Shown here one piece after another: positions 21,201 to 28,868 of a stretch of DNA of 64,000 nucleotides. The DNA comes from Carboxylicivirga sediminis (lineage in GTDB: Bacteria; Bacteroidota; Bacteroidia; Bacteroidales; Marinilabiliaceae): the NCBI RefSeq assembly GCF_018156225.1, contig NZ_JAGTAR010000001.1, positions 248,001-312,000 of the forward strand. The letters run 5' to 3'. The translations under genes were made by a program, and so were the position numbers. Every line of letters starts with the position of its first letter. The first letter of the stretch is position 1. The notes below the pieces were generated by a model. The model had not been told where the DNA came from and did not search any database. It worked only from the letters and a program-made list of their open reading frames with translations.

Positions 21201-21615
21201 CGGTTACAACACCTTTTACTGTATGCTCTTGTTGCATTAACGTTATCGCTTCCTGCTTTTTGGTTAAAACAATTTGCTTATCAATCACCCGATAATTCAC
21301 ATCAGTTGATGCAAAAAGCTTATCCAATGCATCAAATAAATCTTCATTGCTTAAATTAACTGACACATTGCTGATGCCCTCAATTAACTGTTGGTTGTAT
21401 AGAAAGGTGTAGCCTGTTTGTTGTTCAATTGCATCAATCACCTGTTCTATTGATGCATTATTCTTTCGTAAAGAAAGCGTAGAACCTTGTGAGTAGGAGT
21501 TGGTTGCCCACATTTGTGATGCTCCAACCAGTAAAAGAATAGCCAATATTCTCATACGTCTGTAGATTTTTTGTAAGGCATAGGAATCCCATACCTCAAA
21601 TGGATTTTTTTTCAT
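18289..21615 (-). CDS. susC-like: SusC-family TonB-dependent transporter with N-terminal STN signalling domain
   Basis: An 1108-residue outer-membrane importer. After an extended N-terminus and signal peptide (ending near NSYSQG) it carries an STN domain (about 50-115, with the QVIDAIEQQTGYTFLYNQ segment), a carboxypeptidase-like sandwich (about 130-205), the plug (about 215-340, LKDAASAAIYGTEGANGVVL) and the barrel, ending in the aromatic residue of GLNVNF for BAM recognition. The STN domain is the part that touches a FecR anti-sigma factor, and a FecR gene lies immediately upstream. Transport of substrate would therefore activate its own operon through the ECF sigma factor at 22863-23429. 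Pairs with the SusD downstream. Confidence 0.96.
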   Translation of the reverse strand: MKKNPFEVWDSYALQKIYRRMRILAILLLVGASQMWATNSYSQGSTLSLRKNNASIEQVIDAIEQQTGYTFLYNQQLIEGISNVSVNLSNEDLFDALDKLFASTDVNYRVIDKQIVLTKKQEAITLMQQEHTVKGVVTDVNGDPIPGVTVVEQTNPSNGTITAIDGTYTLSLGSPDATISFSFVGFEPQIIQVASKPTVDITMVEEAIDMDEVVVVGYGVQRKSVVTAAISSVKAEELEKVSNGRVEHAIQGRTAGVAVLPTSGAPGAGVKIRIRGTGSNGNSNPLYIVDGMKTGGIDDLDPNDIASMEILKDAASAAIYGTEGANGVVLITTKSGTKGKSRIEYNFQYGIQTLSTNAEMMNAAQYKQFMEEAGETITPPAGENYDTDWLDEISEAAPMQRHSISFSGGNEKSTYLLSGSYLKQDGAIGGEDARFERYTFRINTKNEMADWLEVGNNLNFSHSNRKILPEDDEYRSIVNSALLLDPYTPVIESDMSRIDAIIADGNTPLQNSNGDYYGMNRFVTGETANPVAFMENTHNEQIMDKLLASFYGTLKPLKGLNITSRIGLELTYITRKEWSPKYYFSSERSNSLNVAQDWVDKYYKALWENFASYNKKINKHDFTLLAGMSYEDYTHPNYYLKSEMPKEGSQYAYHDYYADRDNNMVGGNMEENTKVSYFGRLSYNYAGKYMLEGSLRRDGASVLPTDNRWASFAAVSAGWLISQEDFWNVEAIDYLKIRASWGQNGSIFNVVPFADRAFWTSQNINYPNEDEVLSGGSRSPRPTNPALGWETSEQTNVGLDLRVFNSKLNFSVDYYEKLTDGLIKPNKMAPSAGFGEDVSANLGTVKNSGFEFELGWRNTTSFGLKYGVNLNLSTLKNEVTEVKDDTPQPGANVRGYNMTWFEEGYPIYYFKGYKTAGIDPETGAPIVVDVNDDGEITASDQTNIGSPHPDLLYGATFNMEYKNFDFNLFMQGMSGNDVFMAWFRTDRKLSNKPSFFFTDRWTGPGDNASMPKPDNTSDYIYRSDLVVQDASYMRIKQIQLGYTLPKSLSEKIKLQRVRAFVSLDDFFTFTKYEGMDPEAGSSEDNRQGIDKGLYPTTKKVMFGLNVNF

Positions 21616-21648
21616 AAATTTGAAATGTTTAGTGAAACAAACTTTTTT

Positions 21649-21683
21649 AGGAGAGTTAGTAAGGTGGTGCTTCTGACTCTCCT
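21649..21683 (-). other. Inverted repeat in the susC leader
   Basis: AGGAGAGTTAG (21649-21659) faces CTGACTCTCCT (21673-21683), an 11-bp stem with one mismatch, in the 82-bp gap between fecR and susC. It lacks a T tract on the minus strand, so it is more likely a leader structure or binding site than a terminator. The ECF-sigma-dependent promoter of the PUL would be expected in this gap. Confidence 0.45.
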
Positions 21684-21697
21684 ATCTTTTTATCTAT

Positions 21698-22726
21698 TCA
21701 TTGCTTATTGACTGTTAGGGTTACCTTCATTTTATTTCTGCCATTTAGTTTTTTCTGCTTCGGTTCCGTTATCTGATAATTAATTGGTGCTGTTAATTTC
21801 ATCAGTTTCAACACCTCCTCAATGCTTTCATCTTTGAATGTGGCTCGGAATAGATAATCCTCAGGACATTCACCTTGTAATACAACATCCACATGATACC
21901 ATTCACTCAACTTTTCAGCCACCTTTTTAAGGTTATCACCTCTAAACACCAAAACACCGTCCACCCAATCCTGTATGATCTCTGGTTCGATGGTTTCAAC
22001 CATCACCCGGCGACTTACCTTTTGATAAAGCAGTCGTTCTCCAGGATTCAGAGTAGTTGGCTGGCTATTATTTGGCACAAACTTTACTTTACCACTCTCC
22101 AAAACAACTTCGGTTGTGCTATTATCTGGCCACATATCAGCAGTAAAACGCGTGCCCAACACAACAATTTTTGAGGCACTGCCAATCACCTCAAAAGGAT
22201 GCTCCTTATCATGTGCTACATCAAAATACGCTTCTCCACTTAAGCTGACATGCCTTTGTTTAAAAAGCGTCTGATAACTTAATTCAGAGCCACCTTTCAG
22301 CCAGCCTTTTGTGCCATCGGGCAAAGTAAAGGCCACTTTTGTACCATGCATTGCCTGAATGGTTGTTAATGTCTGGGTAGATTTCACGTAGTCGCTGTTC
22401 AGGTTTCTAACCACAAATAATATGGCCAATGGCAACAGTAAGATAGCAGCTACGCGTGCATAAACTTTATACAAACGCACCATCTTGCCAGCTTTCTCAA
22501 CTGGCCTTATTTGCTCATGAATCGCTTTCAGAACATGCGTCAGACTGTGATTAGAATGTTCATTCGAACTACTTTCCCAGTCTTCCTCCAAAACACTCTT
22601 CAATTCAACTTCAGCCTTATCATCATTAAACAGTCTGGTAACATAGCGTTCATCTTTCACAGTGCAATTACACGATGTATATCGTTTTAGTATGTCTTTC
22701 TTAATCTCTGTCATTCTGTTATTCAA
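21698..22726 (-). CDS. fecR-like: FecR-family anti-sigma factor
   Basis: A 342-residue single-pass inner-membrane protein. A cytoplasmic N-terminal sigma-binding region (about 1-85) leads to one membrane helix (about 90-108, VAAILLLPLAILFVV). The periplasmic FecR domain follows (about 130-225, with the LPDGTKGWLKGGSELSY and GEAYFDVAHD hallmarks). A C-terminal DUF4974-like domain lies at about 255-325 (LKKVAEKLSEWYHVDV), the part that receives the STN signal. It holds the ECF sigma factor inactive until SusC binds substrate. A terminator separates it from the sigma gene upstream. Confidence 0.93.
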   Translation of the reverse strand: MNNRMTEIKKDILKRYTSCNCTVKDERYVTRLFNDDKAEVELKSVLEEDWESSSNEHSNHSLTHVLKAIHEQIRPVEKAGKMVRLYKVYARVAAILLLPLAILFVVRNLNSDYVKSTQTLTTIQAMHGTKVAFTLPDGTKGWLKGGSELSYQTLFKQRHVSLSGEAYFDVAHDKEHPFEVIGSASKIVVLGTRFTADMWPDNSTTEVVLESGKVKFVPNNSQPTTLNPGERLLYQKVSRRVMVETIEPEIIQDWVDGVLVFRGDNLKKVAEKLSEWYHVDVVLQGECPEDYLFRATFKDESIEEVLKLMKLTAPINYQITEPKQKKLNGRNKMKVTLTVNKQ

Positions 22727-22795
22727 ATTGCTAATTGTAATACCACTCGTTTAGCATTGGATTAATCAGCCTTTATTAGTTATATCCTGTAAAAC

Positions 22796-22827
22796 AAAAA
22801 ATCTCCCTTCGAAAAAGGAGATTTTTT
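22796..22827 (-). terminator. Terminator between the ECF sigma and fecR genes
   Basis: AAAAAATCTCC pairs with GGAGATTTTTT around a 10-nt loop, flanked by A and T tracts, 36 bp behind the sigma gene stop and before fecR. It fits a rho-independent terminator in either direction. It suggests the sigma gene is a separate unit from fecR. Confidence 0.75.
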
Positions 22828-22862
22828 TAATATTTTTCTTTAAACAACTCTAATAGTGTAAA

Positions 22863-23429
22863 TTAGTACATCATAAAAATCATCAAAACAACTGCTATAT
22901 CGCTTATGTCCACCCGTTCTTTCAGGTAATGAATCACCTCCGAAATTTGATTATCTACTGTTTTAGGTGCCAGACCTATATTTTTAGCAATTTCTTTGGA
23001 TGGCAATCCCTGGAAGCGACTCATCTCAAATATTTTTCGCTTTTTCTCGGGTAGCTCATTCAATAAGTCAATCACCTGGTGTAAAATTGAACGATAAAGA
23101 ATTCCTTTCTCGGTGGAATCATCAGCAATATCAGGTGCCAACACATCCACCATATTATGAATTACCTGTCTTTTTTCAAAGTGCTTTTTTACCTGGTTAA
23201 AAGCGATGGTAAACAAATAGGAATGGAAAGATTTATCAGCGTTCAGCTGTTGACGCTTATTCCATATTTTAATGAAAACTTCCTGCACCAGACCTTCTGC
23301 CTCCACCTCCGATTTCAGGTACTTGAAAGCAAATGCATACAATCGTTGGCTGTATTGCTCAAACAGCTGATCAAATGCTCTGATATCGCCTTTGGCAAGC
23401 TTATTAACCAATGCCTTATTTGCTTTCAT
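22863..23429 (-). CDS. ECF-type RNA polymerase sigma factor (Bacteroidota PUL type)
   Basis: A 188-residue ECF sigma factor. Region 2 lies at about 15-80 (AFDQLFEQYSQRLYAFAFKY and VQEVFIKIWNKR). Region 4 lies at about 115-170, with a helix-turn-helix around FQGLPSKEIAKNIGLAPKTV. No extra domain is present and the C-terminus ends in a short hydrophobic tail. It should direct transcription of the downstream SusCD-GH3 operon when released by FecR. Its own terminator and separate transcription allow sigma levels to be set apart from anti-sigma levels. Confidence 0.93.
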   Translation of the reverse strand: MKANKALVNKLAKGDIRAFDQLFEQYSQRLYAFAFKYLKSEVEAEGLVQEVFIKIWNKRQQLNADKSFHSYLFTIAFNQVKKHFEKRQVIHNMVDVLAPDIADDSTEKGILYRSILHQVIDLLNELPEKKRKIFEMSRFQGLPSKEIAKNIGLAPKTVDNQISEVIHYLKERVDISDIAVVLMIFMMY

Positions 23430-23503
23430 TGATGATGGATAAAGATGTTTAAAGGTATAAACTTATATGTTTAAATAGCAAATATTAATCACTACAACAA
23501 TGC

Positions 23504-23527
23504 CAGATACCCATTTAAGGATATCTG
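23504..23527 (-). terminator. Weak terminator after the cellobiose phosphorylase gene
   Basis: CAGATACCC (23504-23512) pairs with GGATATCTG (23519-23527) with one wobble pair in the minus-strand RNA, around a 6-nt loop, directly behind the GH94 stop. The T tract is poor. Confidence 0.45.
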
Positions 23528-23537
23528 ACAAAGCAGA

Positions 23538-25973
23538 TTATCCCATCGTTACAAGCACTTCATGCGTACCTTCATCGAATAACGGCACTGTATTTCCCTT
23601 CTGCTTCACTCCGTCAACTTCAAGACTTGCAATACCTTTATTAACGCCTGCTGAATTAACTACGCGAATATTGTACTCGGCTCCTCTGAACTGTCGTTTT
23701 ACCGCAAACTCTTTCCAATCGGCAGGAATACAAGGCTCAATCTTTAAGCCATCGTAATCGGGCTGAATACCCAGAATGTATTGAGTAACTGCATAAAAAT
23801 TCCAGGCTGCGGTACCTGTCAACCACGAATTTTTGGCCTCACCGGGCTTGTAAGCATCCTTACCCGCAATCATCTGTGCATATACATACGGTTCAGTTTT
23901 ATGCAAGTCACTGATATCCTCAAGGTAAGCCGGACATATTTTTTTATAATATTCCCAGGCTTTCTCTCCGCGACCAATCACCGTTTCACCAATCATTATC
24001 CATGGATTATTATGACAGAAAATACCCGCGTTTTCCTTATATCCGGCCGGATAAGTAGATATTTCACCATACTCAATCACGTATTTAGTAAAGGCCGGAT
24101 TATTCAGTACAATACCGTAATCGCAGTCCAGACGTTCTTTAACCGAATCCAGAGCCTTTTCACACAAGCCTTCCTCTTTTCCAATACCAGCCATGGTACA
24201 CCAGCCCTGAGATTCGATAAAGATTTTACCTTCCTCGTTTTCATCACTACCCACCTTGTTACCGTAGAAGTCATAAGCACGTAAGAACCACTCGCCGTCC
24301 CAGCCTTTTGACTTAACGGCCTCAATCATTTTATTCACCTCTGTTTGTGCACGTTCAGCCTCATCCACTTTGCCAATTCGCTTGCTCAGCTCCACATACT
24401 CCTGTCCGTAAACCACAAACAATCCGGCTATCATCACCGACTCTGCCTTTGAGCCTTCTGTATTGTTTTCTGTTGTTTGAAACGACTCGTTTGGATCGCT
24501 TGAGAAACAGTTCAGATTCAAACAATCATTCCAGTCGGCCCGACCAATTAACGGCAATCCGTTAGGTCCCAAATTATTCACCACATGGTTAAAGGATATA
24601 GTCAGATGATCGTACAGCGTTTGTGCAAGGCTCATATCATTATCGAATGGCACCATTTCATCCAAAATACTGAAATCGCCTGTTTCTTTGATATAGCTAA
24701 CAACACCCAAGATCAACCACATTGGATCATCATTAAATCCACCCCCAATGGCATCGTTACCGCGTTTGGTCAATGGCTGATACTGATGGTAACAGCCCCC
24801 ATCAGGAAACTGGGTAGATGCAATATCAATAATGCGCTGGCGGGCACGCTCTGGCACCTGGTGAACGAAGCCAATCAAATCCTGATTAGAATCACGGAAG
24901 CCCATGCCCCGGCCAATACCCACTTCGAAGAATGAAGCGGAACGTGACATATTAAAGGTAACCATACATTGGTACTGATTCCAGATATTAACCATCCGGT
25001 TAAGCTTATCGTCACCACTTTCCAATACAATCTTACCTAAAAGGGTATCCCAATACAAGCGCAACTCATTCAGAGCTGCTTCCACTTTCTCAACCGTATT
25101 GAATCGTTCAATTACGGCTTCAGCGGGTTGCTTATTAATAACATTTTTAGTTTCCCACTTGTCCTCTTCCTTATTCTCAATGTAACCAAGTACAAATATA
25201 AACTCCTTCGACTCGCCGGGCTGCAGCTCCACTTCAATGTAATGAGAAGCCACCGGCGACCAACCATGCGCTTCTGAATTCGTTGCCCGCCCTTCGATGA
25301 CAGCTTTTGGCTCCGAGAACTCATTGTATAAACCTACAAACGATTCACGATCCGTATCATACCCATCAATGGCCGTATTAACATGGTAAAAAGCATAGTG
25401 GTTACGCCTTTCCTTATACTCTGTTTTATGGTAGATGGTTGAGCCTTTCACTTCTACCTCGCCCGTTGACAGGTTTCGCTGCAGGTTATTCTGATCATCT
25501 TCAGCATTCCATAAGCACCACTCCATAAACGAGAACAGCTTAATCTTTTTAACATCGGAGGTGGTATTGGTCAACTTCACCTTTTGCACTTCGGCCCACG
25601 TTTTTAGTGGAATAAAGAACAATGTTTCAGCTTCAATGCCATTTTTAGCACCTGTTATTTGTGTGTAGCTCATACCGTGGCGACACTCATACTTATCCAG
25701 TTCGGTTTTACAAGGTTTCCAGCCTGGTGACCAGACGGTTCCGCCATCATTGATATAAAAATAACGCCCGCCATTATCCATTGGCACATTATTGTACCGG
25801 TAGCGCGTTAGTCGTCTGAACTTAGCATCTTTATAAAATGCATAGCCACCAGCAGAGTTTGATACCAATGAAAAAAAGTCCTCATTGCCTAGATAGTTGA
25901 TCCATGGCCACGGTGTTTGTGGGTTGGTAATCACATACTCTCTTCTCTCGTCGTCAAAATATCCGTACTTCAT
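23538..25973 (-). CDS. GH94 cellobiose phosphorylase
   Basis: An 811-residue cytoplasmic enzyme without signal peptide, the usual length for cellobiose phosphorylase. It converts cellobiose plus phosphate to glucose-1-phosphate plus glucose, saving one ATP per disaccharide. Hallmarks include the N-terminal [37 protein letters not shown], the [20 protein letters not shown] segment, and the catalytic-acid region [10 protein letters not shown] (Asp residues about 480 and 483). The start at 25973 is chosen because characterised relatives begin at this MKxGxFDD; an in-frame ATG seven codons earlier is possible. It sits downstream of the GPH transporter and Nudix regulator, matching import of intact cellobiose followed by phosphorolysis. 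A closely related beta-glucoside specificity is possible but less likely. Confidence 0.92.
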   Translation of the reverse strand: MKYGYFDDERREYVITNPQTPWPWINYLGNEDFFSLVSNSAGGYAFYKDAKFRRLTRYRYNNVPMDNGGRYFYINDGGTVWSPGWKPCKTELDKYECRHGMSYTQITGAKNGIEAETLFFIPLKTWAEVQKVKLTNTTSDVKKIKLFSFMEWCLWNAEDDQNNLQRNLSTGEVEVKGSTIYHKTEYKERRNHYAFYHVNTAIDGYDTDRESFVGLYNEFSEPKAVIEGRATNSEAHGWSPVASHYIEVELQPGESKEFIFVLGYIENKEEDKWETKNVINKQPAEAVIERFNTVEKVEAALNELRLYWDTLLGKIVLESGDDKLNRMVNIWNQYQCMVTFNMSRSASFFEVGIGRGMGFRDSNQDLIGFVHQVPERARQRIIDIASTQFPDGGCYHQYQPLTKRGNDAIGGGFNDDPMWLILGVVSYIKETGDFSILDEMVPFDNDMSLAQTLYDHLTISFNHVVNNLGPNGLPLIGRADWNDCLNLNCFSSDPNESFQTTENNTEGSKAESVMIAGLFVVYGQEYVELSKRIGKVDEAERAQTEVNKMIEAVKSKGWDGEWFLRAYDFYGNKVGSDENEEGKIFIESQGWCTMAGIGKEEGLCEKALDSVKERLDCDYGIVLNNPAFTKYVIEYGEISTYPAGYKENAGIFCHNNPWIMIGETVIGRGEKAWEYYKKICPAYLEDISDLHKTEPYVYAQMIAGKDAYKPGEAKNSWLTGTAAWNFYAVTQYILGIQPDYDGLKIEPCIPADWKEFAVKRQFRGAEYNIRVVNSAGVNKGIASLEVDGVKQKGNTVPLFDEGTHEVLVTMG

Positions 25974-26083
25974 CCTTTTTAGTTTTATCTTCATTTGTCA
26001 GATGGAACTCCTGATTCATCCTAATCATCCACACGCGCGCCTTCAGATTATTAAGATGTTAGCCTCCTGTTCATCCCATCCTT

Positions 26084-27700
26084 TTATCCCTGATTCTCTA
26101 AAATCAGTTCGTTATTTCTTTTTTCGCTAAGCTCTTGTGTTATTTGGGTCATTTTAGTTTGATTAAGAGGATATAGAACCATTACGCCGGCAGCAACAAT
26201 GGCCACAATGGCCGGAATCCAGCTCATCAGCATAATGATGCCCGGCACCGCTCCCTGAATGGCCACTGAATCTTGCCCATTGTACTTGAAGATGGCCAAC
26301 ACAAATCCAATAATAGCTCCTGCAATACCACCCCCAAACTTTGTAGCAAATGAACCAGCTGAATATATTAAACCAGTTGCTCTTCGACCGTTCTTCCATT
26401 CCGAATAATCGGCTGCATCCCCCAGCATCGCAAAAAACAAGGTTGGAAAAATGGCTGCAGCAAATTCAGATGCGATCCCCAAAGTAAAGATGGCGACAGT
26501 ATTATCGGGTCCGCAGAAAACAATGAGCGCATTGATAAGCCCGGAAAAGATAAGTGCATATATAAACAGCATGCGCTTCCCAACCATCCGTGCTAAAGGT
26601 GCCGTGGCCATTGCTCCGCCAATTGAAATAATCATTAAAGCAACCAAATAAGAAGCTGCCATCAACTCGTCATGCAGGTAATGTTTAAAATAAATAACAG
26701 TAATACCTTGTTTAGTAGCATTATATACATTAAACAACAGACCAACAATCAGTAAAATCAACCAAGGCTTATTTTTTAATAAATCCTTTAAATCCTTCCA
26801 AAGGTTATCTTTCTGCTTGGCCGAAGGTTTTATACGCTCTTTCGTAGTTAAAAAGGTCAGAAACATAAAACCAGCTAAAAACACCGACAACAGATAAATT
26901 GAATAGCTATATCCTTTCTTCTGATTAATGACTCTAAAACTTTCTGCTTTCAAATCACCTTCACCCTCCACCACAAATGTGTATTGGCTATCCTGCTCCA
27001 TAGCAAAACTTTTGTCCTTGGTGGGTTTATCACCAGACAATTCATCTTTCCAGGAAAAAGTAGCGATACCATTCTCTGTTTTGATATTTGCATTGGGCAC
27101 CTCGTGTGGTGACGAAACAGTCACTTCATACTTATCTGCGTTAAGCTGTGATAAATGAATTTGCGGATCCACATTTCCGAAATAAGCAACCAGGTATAAT
27201 AAGGCACCTTGCACCAGCATTCCTCCACCAAACGCACCTACCATACGGTACGATCCCAAACTGGTTCGCACCTTATCATCCCCCGTCATTACAGCCATTA
27301 AAGCTCCATATGGAATATTATTGGCTGTATATATCAGTGTAAAAAGAATGTAGGTTACATAGGCATAAATCGTTTTCCCTGTCGGTCCTAAATCAGGAGT
27401 AGTAAAAAGCAAAGACAAAATAACAGCCAAAGGTATAGCGGTCCATAATATCCAAGGGCGAAAATTGCCGTACTTCGATTTTGTTCGATCGCCAATGACC
27501 CCCATTACAACATCACTAATGCCATCGCTTGAACGAGCCACAAGCAACAGAACACCTGCTGCGGCTGGTGCTATTCCAAACACATCTGTATAAAAGATAA
27601 GTAAAAAGGTGGCCACACCTCGCCATGCAATATTGGCAGCGCCATCTCCCAATGCATATCCTATCTTTTCTTTAATTGAGATCTTTTCCTGATTTAGCAT
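26084..27700 (-). CDS. GPH-family (MelB-like) sugar symporter with periplasmic insertion domain
   Basis: A 538-residue inner-membrane MFS transporter of the glycoside-pentoside-hexuronide family (family members are usually about 450-480 residues). The N-terminal half shows GYALGDGAANIAW, DVFGIAPAAAGVLLLVARSSDG and the loop GDRTKSKYGNFRPW typical of GPH carriers. An extra soluble segment of about 87 residues (about 176-262) is inserted between TM5 and TM6. By the inside N-terminus rule it faces the periplasm. Its pattern is beta-rich and polar (SFAMEQDSQYTFVVEGEGD). It is encoded 9 bp behind the Nudix regulator and 110 bp before the cellobiose phosphorylase, so cellobiose or a short beta-glucoside imported with H+ or Na+ is the likely substrate. 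Confidence 0.85.
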   Translation of the reverse strand: MLNQEKISIKEKIGYALGDGAANIAWRGVATFLLIFYTDVFGIAPAAAGVLLLVARSSDGISDVVMGVIGDRTKSKYGNFRPWILWTAIPLAVILSLLFTTPDLGPTGKTIYAYVTYILFTLIYTANNIPYGALMAVMTGDDKVRTSLGSYRMVGAFGGGMLVQGALLYLVAYFGNVDPQIHLSQLNADKYEVTVSSPHEVPNANIKTENGIATFSWKDELSGDKPTKDKSFAMEQDSQYTFVVEGEGDLKAESFRVINQKKGYSYSIYLLSVFLAGFMFLTFLTTKERIKPSAKQKDNLWKDLKDLLKNKPWLILLIVGLLFNVYNATKQGITVIYFKHYLHDELMAASYLVALMIISIGGAMATAPLARMVGKRMLFIYALIFSGLINALIVFCGPDNTVAIFTLGIASEFAAAIFPTLFFAMLGDAADYSEWKNGRRATGLIYSAGSFATKFGGGIAGAIIGFVLAIFKYNGQDSVAIQGAVPGIIMLMSWIPAIVAIVAAGVMVLYPLNQTKMTQITQELSEKRNNELILENQG

Positions 27701-27709
27701 TTTCCTGAT

Positions 27710-28447
27710 TTAGATAGTGAAGTCAAATAGTTCTTTCTTGGTTTTGTCATACACATCGCGGCTGAAAACATATAAGCGAGCTGGCTTATGAGCTACGCCG
27801 GTCTGTTTCTCATCCAGCTGAATGAGGTATTTCATGCGTGCGACCTTTTTCCTGAAGTTGCGCTTATCGAGCTCAATGCCCCAAATAGCTTCATATACAT
27901 TTTGCAATTGTGTGAGGGTAAATTTATCGGGCAGTAGTTCAAAAGTGATTGGTTCATACTTAATACGCGTCTGCAAAGTCCTGAGCGCCTCTTCCAGAAT
28001 CAGGTTATGATCAAAGGCCAATTCCCCAACTTCGGATACAGGCACCCACCTTACATTACGCCCTTTCCACTGCAACTTAACCTTATCTGTCGCCACTAAC
28101 GAATAGAAGCCTACAGTAATAATTCGCGCCTCAGGATCTCGCCCTGTACTTTTTAACCAAAGCTGATCGTTGGGCTTTTTAAGGCGATTGGGATGTGCAA
28201 ATGTTTTAAACTGTTCAAGAAATACATTATCTAATCCCGTTAAATCAAACAATACACGATTGGCAGCATCTTCAATGGGCTCGTCTTCATACACATGATT
28301 ACCAGTAAGTGTACAATCATTAATAATTAACTCACCCGAATCAGTATCATTAAGTGTCCGGTCAACAATTAACACTTCTAATTCTAAACCATTATAACCA
28401 AATAAAACACAGTCAACTGATAAATATTGAGAAATTTGTCTTGTCAT
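27710..28447 (-). CDS. NrtR/AraR-type Nudix-domain transcriptional regulator
   Basis: A 245-residue repressor with an N-terminal Nudix domain (about 10-145) and a C-terminal winged helix (about 165-240, KFTLTQLQNVYEAIWGIELD). The Nudix box has decayed: where hydrolases have REUXEEXGU this protein has RVLFDLTGL, so the metal-binding glutamates are lost and it should bind a ligand without hydrolysing it. In Bacteroidota, relatives of this family control sugar catabolism rather than NAD metabolism. It is the first gene of a unit with the GPH transporter (9 bp away) and cellobiose phosphorylase, which points to control of cellobiose use and autoregulation. The effector is unknown; a sugar or sugar phosphate is inferred. 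Confidence 0.88.
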   Translation of the reverse strand: MTRQISQYLSVDCVLFGYNGLELEVLIVDRTLNDTDSGELIINDCTLTGNHVYEDEPIEDAANRVLFDLTGLDNVFLEQFKTFAHPNRLKKPNDQLWLKSTGRDPEARIITVGFYSLVATDKVKLQWKGRNVRWVPVSEVGELAFDHNLILEEALRTLQTRIKYEPITFELLPDKFTLTQLQNVYEAIWGIELDKRNFRKKVARMKYLIQLDEKQTGVAHKPARLYVFSRDVYDKTKKELFDFTI

Positions 28448-28451
28448 ACTT

Positions 28452-28468
28452 AGTGTTGTTTTTACACT
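28452..28468. promoter_or_regulatory. Candidate operator of the Nudix regulator
   Basis: AGTGT-N7-ACACT, a perfect 5-bp inverted repeat, lies 4 bp upstream of the regulator start codon and just downstream of the predicted transcription start. That is where a repressor would block its own operon. Confidence 0.35.
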
Positions 28469-28479
28469 TTTGATTTTGA

Positions 28480-28510
28480 CAAATGTATATGTTTTTAATT
28501 AAAATCCAAA
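28480..28510 (-). promoter_or_regulatory. Promoter of the regulator-transporter-GH94 operon
   Basis: On the minus strand, TTTG (28507-28510) and TACATTTG (28480-28487) are spaced by 19 bp, a full match to the Bacteroidota TTTG-N19-TAnnTTTG promoter. The predicted start near 28473 leaves a leader of about 26 nt. Confidence 0.7.
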
Positions 28511-28817
28511 AACAACTATAAAACCTCTATTTGACCCGAAGACTTTTACACTGATAATCAACCGGTAAACACATAGACAAAACATAACATGGAAGTATTA
28601 TAAAGCAATTAACATCCACTTAAGGCTCTGCAGTAACACAAAACCTGATGAACAAGAAAGATGCCTTATATGCACTTAATTACTGAATTATTTCGTCAAT
28701 TATTTCAACCGATTGATGGAATATTTTACATGATTCACAATAGCCAAACACCTCACTCTCCTGTACTAATGCACATTAGGCATTTTTCCAACTTTTTAAA
28801 CATACCAATCAGAAAAT
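28511..28817. other. Intergenic region without recognised features
   Basis: The middle of the 421-bp divergent gap between the Nudix regulator and the chemoreceptor. No repeat, RNA or credible small gene was seen. Confidence 0.4.
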
Positions 28818-28825
28818 TATTTTTG
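28818..28825 (+). promoter_or_regulatory. Candidate -7 box (TATTTTTG) of the chemoreceptor gene
   Basis: TATTTTTG matches TAnnTTTG and would start transcription near 28832, about 37 nt before the ATG. A clear -33 TTTG is missing. Confidence 0.4.
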
Positions 28826-28868
28826 CCCCTCAGCACACAAGTACATCTAAAGACCAAAAAAACAAATA

